Source: Chalara sp. BL73 (taxonomy: Eukaryota; Ascomycota; Leotiomycetes; Helotiales). From it: a DNA stretch of 64,000 bases. The notes beneath the pieces are model-generated. The model had not been told where the DNA came from and searched no databases. It was given only the letters and a program-made list of their open reading frames with translations. Position 1 is the stretch's first letter, and each line of letters opens with the position of its first letter. Location of the stretch: positions 2,420,501-2,484,500 of the forward strand of contig CAKJVC010000010.1 of the NCBI GenBank assembly GCA_918026815.1, in the 5' to 3' direction. Of this stretch, positions 57,658-64,000 are shown piece after piece. Both the position numbers and the translations under genes were made by a program.

Positions 57658-58329
57658 CAAGGTTTTATACGCCATCACCAACTGTAACAGTTGGCATTAT
57701 TGGAGGAGGAAACGGATAACATCACGAAAGACTAGATAACATGTGGCCAATAATGATGATGAATAAGAAGTACGACATGGGGTCCCAGAAAGCAAAATTC
57801 ATGGGACATGTGGCGACAATGGGACGAAGGATTTTCGTGTTTTGGATTGATGAGAGGCGTACACGAGCAAGCGGGCGAATTTTTTTTTCAAGTTTATTGC
57901 AAGCTTATTGCATGTTCATTATTTATAGGGAGGGCATATTGATACCATTTTCACTTATTGTTGGCCTAGTTAAATCTTTGTTGATGATGGAATTAAGGCC
58001 GATGATGGTGCTGGTAGTATCGGGGATTGCATTTTATATGTATATGGGCGGTGCGTTGTGATGGGATGGGATGGGATGTAGATGCGGCATGTATCTAACT
58101 AGAAAGGTATTGGAATGGGAGGAAAAGGAAACAAATACGATGACTCCGCTGCTCTATTCTATCGTTCTTTATTGTGCTTCTTCTGTGCATTCATTTTAGA
58201 TGTAGATGGCAATCCGAAGCCAAGCCCGCGACCATACAGGCGATGTTCAGAGGTGGTATCTACGAGATTATGAAGGAATAGTCTCAACCCAGTCAAAGCA
58301 TTCACAATGGCAAATTAATTCCTTCAAAC
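57658..58329. other. Gene-free interval
   Basis: 3' region of the zinc-ribbon gene. A 106-codon open stretch at 57741-58061 is Met-rich and featureless, probably chance. Confidence 0.4.
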
Positions 58330-59300
58330 GTACTGAGCCGCAGAACGGCATCATAATCTCCACGTTCACAAATATCGTCAGAGGATGTCGACGATATTAT
58401 AATGCAACCAGAAATATGCCCAATTCCACAAGAACAACCTGTTGCTGAAGTAAAAGGTATATATGCTGGTCTCCTAATGGTGGAAGCCAAATTCGTTTGC
58501 TTAGGCTAATGTTGCTCAGTCAAAACTCAACAATAAGCAATGTCAATCTATGATCGCTTTGCATCGAACGCTACTTCATGGGCATCACTGCTTCTCAGCT
58601 TCTCAGCATCCTCCTACGAGTCCAGAACTCCATCGCCTAGCTTCAAAATATGAAATGTCAGACGAATGTGGCGGTATGATATAATTTCTTTCCTAGAGCT
58701 TCTCAAAGATCGTCTCCCGACCACGCTAGATGACTTGCACTGCAAACTGAACTTCATAGAGCTCGCATATACAATGATCATCCTCCTTCATGAGGTTAGT
58801 CTGGCCGTTGAAGACACATGGATTAATGTTGTGCGGACTTCCATCGCCATCTAAGGGCAATCGGAAACAATTATGGGAATTCAGGAGTCTGGACTAGTAT
58901 TGTGAGAAAGTAGTGTTCAGGGTGTTGGACAAGCTTCCAGCGGTACTATCTTATGTGCCCAAAGTGTATTCCAAATCCTCGTGATTTTTCTGGAAAGCCA
59001 TTCGAATTATATTGAACGATATATAAGGCACAATAATAATTCGGCGAGAAGCATGTGCTTTTTGCCGTTTCGCAAGTCACTTTTAACAGCAAAGGATGTC
59101 TCGCTCGACCCGATTCTGGCTCGGAGAAGGACATTTGTTCAGAGGACTTTGCCATTCAGCATAAACTTGAGACAAGGCGGAATGATGAAGGCAAATATTA
59201 TTCAAGTAGGCAATAAGGCAAGAGGTTCAATTGATTGGTCGTACACCAATGAGCCGCGGCCTTACTTCCAGTTCGAATCCTCCAGAAGAGTGCTGGTTTT
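58330..59300 (+). pseudogene. Degenerate Est1-like (telomerase-activating/DNA-RNA-binding domain) gene
   Basis: Plus-strand frames give, in order, fragments of a fungal Est1-type DNA/RNA-binding domain protein: VAEVKGIYAGLVMVEAKF (about 58440-58500), MIALHRTLLHGHHCF..SQHPPTSPELHRLASKYEM (58550-58655), ISFLELLKDRLPTTLDDL and IELAYTMIILLHEVSLAVEDTWI (58680-58830), and LDPILARRRTFVQRTLPFSI (59110-59170). Stops and frame changes separate nearly every block. The order and spacing match the TPR-like helical domain of a large, expanded fungal family. Identification rests on remembered family patterns and needs a search. Not functional. Confidence 0.55.
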
Positions 59301-59479
59301 AACGTTCTGAAAAAAAAATGAAATGCCCGCATTTGTATTGGAAGAGCAATATATAAAGTTATTAAAGCACAAGCAACTCTTGGTGAGATGTGTGAAATGG
59401 TTTGGTCGCCTCCAATTCTCAAGTATATTGGTTCTCTGATGAATCAGATCTGTGGCACGGCTGAAGGGCATGCTTTGAA

Positions 59480-60045
59480 TGGACTTACTGACACCGGATC
59501 TGACGACGACTTAATGTAACTGGGATGCGCTGAAATGAATGGATTCAAGATCGGTTGGCGGCGAACCACAAGGGTGGTAATACAGCAAGTAGATAAATCA
59601 CACATCGAGACTGAGGGCGGGGTATATGTGTCTGGAAATATTAGGCCTTCAGTGGCGAGCTCAAATTGAGCTTTCATGTTCTACCCGATCTCTCCTATGA
59701 TGCCATCTTCTACGAGGAGTTCCTTGAGCAGACAGACCGCTTCAACAATCTCGTCGATGCCTGTCATCTTTCCAGGATGTTGATGCAGAGTTTCGAGAGC
59801 CCCATCATGGTCTAAACACATTGGCTGACCTTGGTCCTATCAACGCGTATGTTAACAGAACTCGAACCACTGTCGTAGAAGACACACCGTAGCAAGGCCA
59901 TGAAAATACAGTTGTGGGTGAGATATCTCGTCGAAATAAGTCCAATAGAGTCATTCATAGGATCTCAGATCAAAATGGGCGTAAATTAGCGGAAGAGTCT
60001 GAGGTATTCAAGAAGGACACTTTTGATCTGAGCCATGCAAATTGA
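59480..60045 (+). pseudogene. Remnant with retropepsin-like domain
   Basis: LTDTGSDDDLM near 59485-59515 resembles the DTGS/DTGSD active site of retropepsin-like aspartic proteases. After frame changes, LSFHVLPDLSYDAIFYEEFLEQTDRF (59665-59745) resembles the following hydrophobic strands with the second conserved region, and LNTLADLGPINAYV follows. Such domains occur both in retroelements and in domesticated fungal proteins; no reverse transcriptase is present. Broken by stops. Confidence 0.4.
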
Positions 60046-60860
60046 ACTATTTATATCCAGCGAAGCAATCATGACCCCTCGGGTGAATGAAGATATATCT
60101 GAGCGAAGCTTTGGGGAATGAGTGCCTGCTGTCCTTTATATCCTAGCTCCTAGTGGGAATAAACATAGCTTTAATGACAACACTTCACCCCCTATTCGAT
60201 CTTAGCGCCGTGAGCTCTAAACACAGAACATAGGGTGCAATCATCATATTCGTCTATTTTTAAAATCCAGATGCGGTGAGTATTCTTTCCAACAAAAGGT
60301 TAGTAGGAAAGCATGAGGGGAGTGCTTTCTTCACAGAAAGTTAGTTCGACGAACGACACTGGAGGACTCCTCTCTTCACTCCAGACGTACTAGCGCAAGA
60401 TATTGTATTTTTCGTATTAGCAGATAAAGCGAGCCGTAAAGGAAGTGTTTGAAGGCTGACAACTTGTTAGATGCCCACTATTGTATTGGCCGGCATCAAT
60501 TCCATGCGGATATTACAAACTAGCTTGACGCAAGTGTCCCAGAAGTAATATGGCTCCCAGAACGGCGGATTTTTGAAGAAAACGCAGTCCGGGGCCAAAA
60601 ACTTTAAAAGCAAAAAACAACACCAAAAGTTTTTGTTTTAAAAATATATAAAAAAAAAGAGTTACATTTGTTATTGAAGTATATATAATACGAACTTTCG
60701 GCCGTTTCGCCAAGCGTAATGTCGCTACGCTCAAATAGCTGGCAAAGAGTCGGATTCTGCTATGGGTCGCCAGGTCGGCTGATTAGGTGGTATCAGCGAG
60801 CTTGTGTCATTTCCTTGATGTCTTGTCCACGATGAAGTGGATTGAAAGAACCAGAATGCA
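60046..60860. other. Gene-free interval
   Basis: AT-rich around 60600-60700 with A/T runs. No supported gene. Confidence 0.4.
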
Positions 60861-62219
60861 CTAGGGTGCGGTGGCAATAGTAGTCAGCGGTATGGCCTGA
60901 TCAGTTTCAAGGCCCATAGGAGGGGGAGGTAGTGTCGATGTAGTTGCAATAGTGGGACCAGGGCCATCTGGTGAGTGTTGCTCTGGCTGTTCCCGCGCAC
61001 TCCAGCAGTTTACAACCTTTTCCATCTCATCACTATCCTTACACCTCACAAGTAGCTTCGAGTCCCGTTTACTTCTTGCTCTAGAATAGCACAAATTCGC
61101 AGTCCTGGAAATGAATAGGAAGGTAGCAACGAACACAACGCGCACCACCGCCACTTTGATTGACACGCCATATAAGGTACTAAAGAGAAACGTATAGTAC
61201 ACCGTCATGAGCACCTGCACGAAACCGGGCAGCAGGTCCGCGAAATTGTCCACCCAGTGCCGTCTATAATAGACGACAAGCTGTCTGTTACCGGCAGAGA
61301 GGACTTTCATGTGGTGAGTCCCACGTAGGAAACCATACCATATGAGGCCGACGATCGGGGTAGGGCAGAAAAATGCCACATGCCACACTGTCCCAGCATT
61401 GCTATCGCAAGCCCAGAGAAGCCGTTCGGAAGATTCGAATATATGGTTAAGTACCGCAGGTACCGCTACGAGAGCGAGCTGGAGGGATGCAAAGACGCCG
61501 CTATATAAGAGTCTGTTGTGGAAAGGCCGGTCGCTCGTATTCCATCTGTAGTCGTCCTTCTGATACTCAGCCACTTGGACAGCCCGGGCATGGGACACCT
61601 GGATCACTGGCAAGCCGAACGTGTAGCCTGCCGTTATAATAGCTATGACATCATCGCCAGTGAGAACAAGCTCATGGACGTTAGCGATAGGGAGTCTCGG
61701 GACTGAGATTAAGAGGGGAATAAGCGATTGGATGGTTGTACCCGTCGAGAATGCTAGTTTGTGGATTTCTGTTACCCCCTGGAGAAATTCGTCGTTCACC
61801 TGGTCACAATTCCCAAAGATCCCCATCGTCGGTCCAGTTCTTGGATATGGAAGTCAACACGAACTGACCAGAAGATAAACATAGGTTGCAGAACAGAGTA
61901 TGAGGGTGTGCACAAAGTGGAATCTCGCGAGATAAGAATAAATAGTAAACTAGGAGAGACAATTAAGACCCATCGATACGTTTGACGCAATTACGATCAG
62001 GTTTCTAAACTGCAAGACAAAGCCTGAAGAGAATAGGGGTTCGTAAAATTCTGCCTGTTCTTCAGCCTGAGCACCAATACTCGATTGTCTCAAAAATGCA
62101 TTCTCTAAACCACTTGACTCACCAAGGCTTTGGACAGTGGGCAAATGGGAATCTCCTACCCGCTGTACAGTTGGTGGTATCAAAAGAGGCGTAATATACT
62201 GTGGTATACTGTTGTTCAC
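60861..62219 (-). CDS. Multi-pass membrane protein of an uncharacterised fungal family, possibly broken
   Basis: The C-terminal frame (61826-60861, 321 codons) begins near PRTGPTMGIFGNCDQVND and holds several hydrophobic segments, e.g. GDDVIAIITAGYTFGLPVI, SGVFASLQLALVAVPAVL, VWHVAFFCPTPIVGLIWYG and VQVLMTVYYTFLFSTLYG, then a cytosolic-type tail rich in Pro and Thr. Upstream, 61990-61800 in another frame gives YRWVLIVSPSLLFILIS..SVLQPMFIFWS, which looks like the preceding membrane segments, and 62219-61950 an N-terminal soluble part. A TGA in the C-terminal frame near 61858 and the frame change between the blocks mean either one or two short introns or inactivating lesions. Role unknown; no transporter signature was recognised. 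Confidence 0.5.
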
Positions 62220-62915
62220 ACTGTCCTCGCCCGATTACCAGTATTGCTGTAATCTGCATGGGTTTCCCAGAGGAGAATTTTCACTCGAATAACGGCCCTT
62301 GCCTTGTAAATCAAGATTTCCTGAATTCTTCAAGGTTTCGAATTACACAGGGACCACGAATGACTGTGCTACACCACGAATTTATTGTGCTAGTTCGGCA
62401 ACACTTGCAGCTACTTAACTGTCAGGTCATTTTTGTTCATCCCGTGCTGGTGTGGCTTCTACCAATTATAAACAGCGGCTCGCTCGATTGAGAAGAAAAA
62501 GAAGCCCGTGTTGCTTTAGTATGCGCTGTTACTAGTACGCACTGGAATGCCCCGCACTCTCAGCCGCGAACTATCGAGATCGGGAAGACACTTTACTCGA
62601 GCGTATTGAGACAGTCGCAAACAATTTTTTGTAAGTACCATTCAGCTTTGGTTGTGGCTCATCGGTGACCATTTTCACATATGCCCCACCTCCAAGCCCC
62701 CTCAAACAGAGTAGATGAGTGGTACGTGACCGATGGGGAGTTAATCGCACCACGAGACGAATTTGGATACACTGCAGCGCGCCTGCGGTATACTCCGTTC
62801 AGGAACAAATAAAAGCTCATGAGCACAGACCAGAACTTTAACTAGAAGGATCAAAATATCTCAGGTCTGGAACTGGTGATTGTCTGTACTCTTGGCAACA
62901 ACGGCAACCGTCACC
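62220..62915. other. Gene-free interval
   Basis: Possible promoter of the minus-strand membrane protein. No supported gene. Confidence 0.35.
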
Positions 62916-63293
62916 TTACCTGCTGTTCAGAGTTGCCACATATGAAGCTATAATCGATATGTACTTTTCTTGGAAATAGGTCGTCTCGGAAGCGAGCACT
63001 GTTGATTCCTTGGAGTACTCAAGACAGTGAATCATATCTCTAATAATGTTTATATATCGTCCCGGCGCAACTAGATCCACTCCAGAGCTCAGAAGTGTAC
63101 CTGCCTGAGAATGACGTTCGAACGATGCTATTAGACGCGGGCAGACTGAACATCTCGGAGGGTAGTAATATGACACCTCAGAGCAGGGGTCAAAGCTCGG
63201 GTTCCCAAGGCAGACTTTGATCTGGGGTTGTGTGGAGAAGGCGGCAGCGGCCAAGCTAGACTGCTTACATAAATCGCCGTTCACATTCACCAC
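62916..63293 (-). CDS. 125-codon hypothetical open frame
   Basis: Starts MVNVNGDLCKQSSLAAAAF and ends SIIASYVATLNSR. Six Cys are spaced CLGNPSFDPC...CSVC, and the second half looks helical (INIIRDMIHCLEYSKEST). No family recognised; could be an exon of a decayed gene. Confidence 0.25.
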   Translation of the reverse strand: MVNVNGDLCKQSSLAAAAFSTQPQIKVCLGNPSFDPCSEVSYYYPPRCSVCPRLIASFERHSQAGTLLSSGVDLVAPGRYINIIRDMIHCLEYSKESTVLASETTYFQEKYISIIASYVATLNSR

Positions 63294-63774
63294 GATTCAT
63301 ACAAGGCATCCCTACTTTATCCTTTTGTATAATGGCCTGTGTGCCTGAGATAAAGTAAGTAAGACCAGGCACTGAATAGCCAAATAGGAATACATCAATC
63401 AATCATGGGAGCACATGCTAAGTTTATGTAACGGTAACCGAGTAACTTATTTTTTAGGCTTTCCAAATCCATCGTTCAAATCTAGAACTGTTTTATGGAG
63501 GAATCGAAATAGCAGGGCTTGCTTTATCGTTTTAATATTTCTAATGAATTTTGGAGGGCTCTGGCACGGACTACATTTTAATTTCACTGGGGCTACATAA
63601 ATAATACCTTGTTTAGCGACACGGCCTCATCGCCTCAGGTAGTCTCCTCGCTAGACTCTAATCTTTCATCTAGCAACGAATCTCCTCCATCTCTGTATAA
63701 GTCGCCCTTATCTCTTAAATGAGGAAAATCATACACAACACGGTCCAGACTCCTCCTAGGTAAGTCCATAAGGC
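63294..63774. other. Gene-free interval at right end
   Basis: 3' side of the partial gene that runs off the window edge; nothing else seen. Confidence 0.35.
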
Positions 63775-63999
63775 CTAGAATTCAGTCCTAGAACCAAATA
63801 CGGTCGTGCTTGCGGTATTGTTCATCTGACTCGGAAAGACACTGGGTGTAAAGAAAGTAGCTGTTGGCGACACATTTGTACTGGAAGGAGTACTAGTAGT
63901 CGCCGTCGCGACTGGCGTTGTTCCATTGGTCTTGCTAGTAGCCGTTGGAACCGTTGGCCGCGGGGACGGAGACAGACCCGTAGTTTGTTTGCCAGACGA
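63775..63999 (-). CDS. Partial gene: Ser/Thr/Pro-rich C-terminus, runs off the right edge
   Basis: The minus-strand frame enters at 63999 and stops with TAG at 63777-63775. The 74 visible residues are Thr/Ser/Pro-rich (TSKTNGTTPVATATTSTPSS, SPTATFFTPSVFPSQ), the composition of heavily O-glycosylated stalks of secreted or cell-wall proteins. No transmembrane or GPI signal is seen at the end (GSRTEF), so it may end differently after splicing. The 5' part is outside the window. Confidence 0.5.
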   Translation of the reverse strand, partial: SSGKQTTGLSPSPRPTVPTATSKTNGTTPVATATTSTPSSTNVSPTATFFTPSVFPSQMNNTASTTVFGSRTEF

Positions 64000-64000
64000 A

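Noticed and set aside
57741..58061. 106-codon Met-rich hydrophobic frame as a membrane protein gene
   Set aside because: It lies in the 3' region of the zinc-ribbon gene; composition looks like chance in G/T-rich DNA and there is no start context or conserved block.
59268..59280. B-box-like GTTCGAATCC suggesting a second tRNA or SINE
   Set aside because: No A box, acceptor stem or cloverleaf can be formed around it.

Overview
The window looks like nuclear DNA of a filamentous ascomycete (Pezizomycotina). Genes carry short introns of about 47-213 nt with GTRNGT donors and YAG/AAG acceptors. The repertoire is typical of that group: Zn(II)2Cys6 regulators, a PNP-NACHT-WD40 receptor, a GH15-CBM20 glucoamylase, a Clr2 silencing protein and solo LTRs. 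Several sequences resemble Leotiomycete families, but that placement is inference. Many dead copies have premature stops.

Layout. 1-15.5 kb is an accessory, repeat-rich stretch. It holds a dead patatin/RING gene, a PNP-NACHT-WD40 NLR-type gene (minus, 3083-8078), a degenerate NACHT-WD40 gene facing away from it (plus, 8621-11327), a gypsy gag remnant with a solo LTR, and a gene for a predicted secreted protein cut in two. The two parts of that gene (13270-14035 minus; 15090-15235 plus) lie outside and inside a segment flanked by two inverted solo LTRs whose 5-bp target duplications are swapped. This is the signature of an inversion by recombination between LTRs. 15.8-28.8 kb holds an F-box-like protein with an internal duplication, an 82-bp MITE, two convergent PhyH-type Fe(II)/2OG dioxygenases, a Fungal_trans_2-like Zn2Cys6 regulator and an NmrA/isoflavone-reductase-like oxidoreductase. 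30.4-35.1 kb holds a 5'-truncated membrane protein and a broken GH78 alpha-L-rhamnosidase fragment meeting head to head, then an intact Zn2Cys6 regulator.

35.8-52.2 kb is the conserved core: tRNA-Cys with an 11-nt intron, a Snf2-family remodeler with C-terminal PHD/RING-like fingers divergent from clr2, glucoamylase, a histidine phosphatase, an AYR1-like short-chain reductase and the YHM2 mitochondrial carrier. 52.2-64 kb is gene-poor: a large stretch without a convincing gene, a three-zinc-ribbon protein, relics of an Est1-like and a retropepsin-like protein, a multi-pass membrane protein, and the Ser/Thr-rich C-terminus of a gene running off the right edge.

The adjacent Snf2 remodeler and Clr2 suggest a shared chromatin-silencing theme. 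The two PhyH dioxygenases, the NmrA-like enzyme and the regulator could be tailoring functions, but no core biosynthetic enzyme is present. Exon joins given below were checked by reading-phase arithmetic by hand; no alignment or database search was possible.
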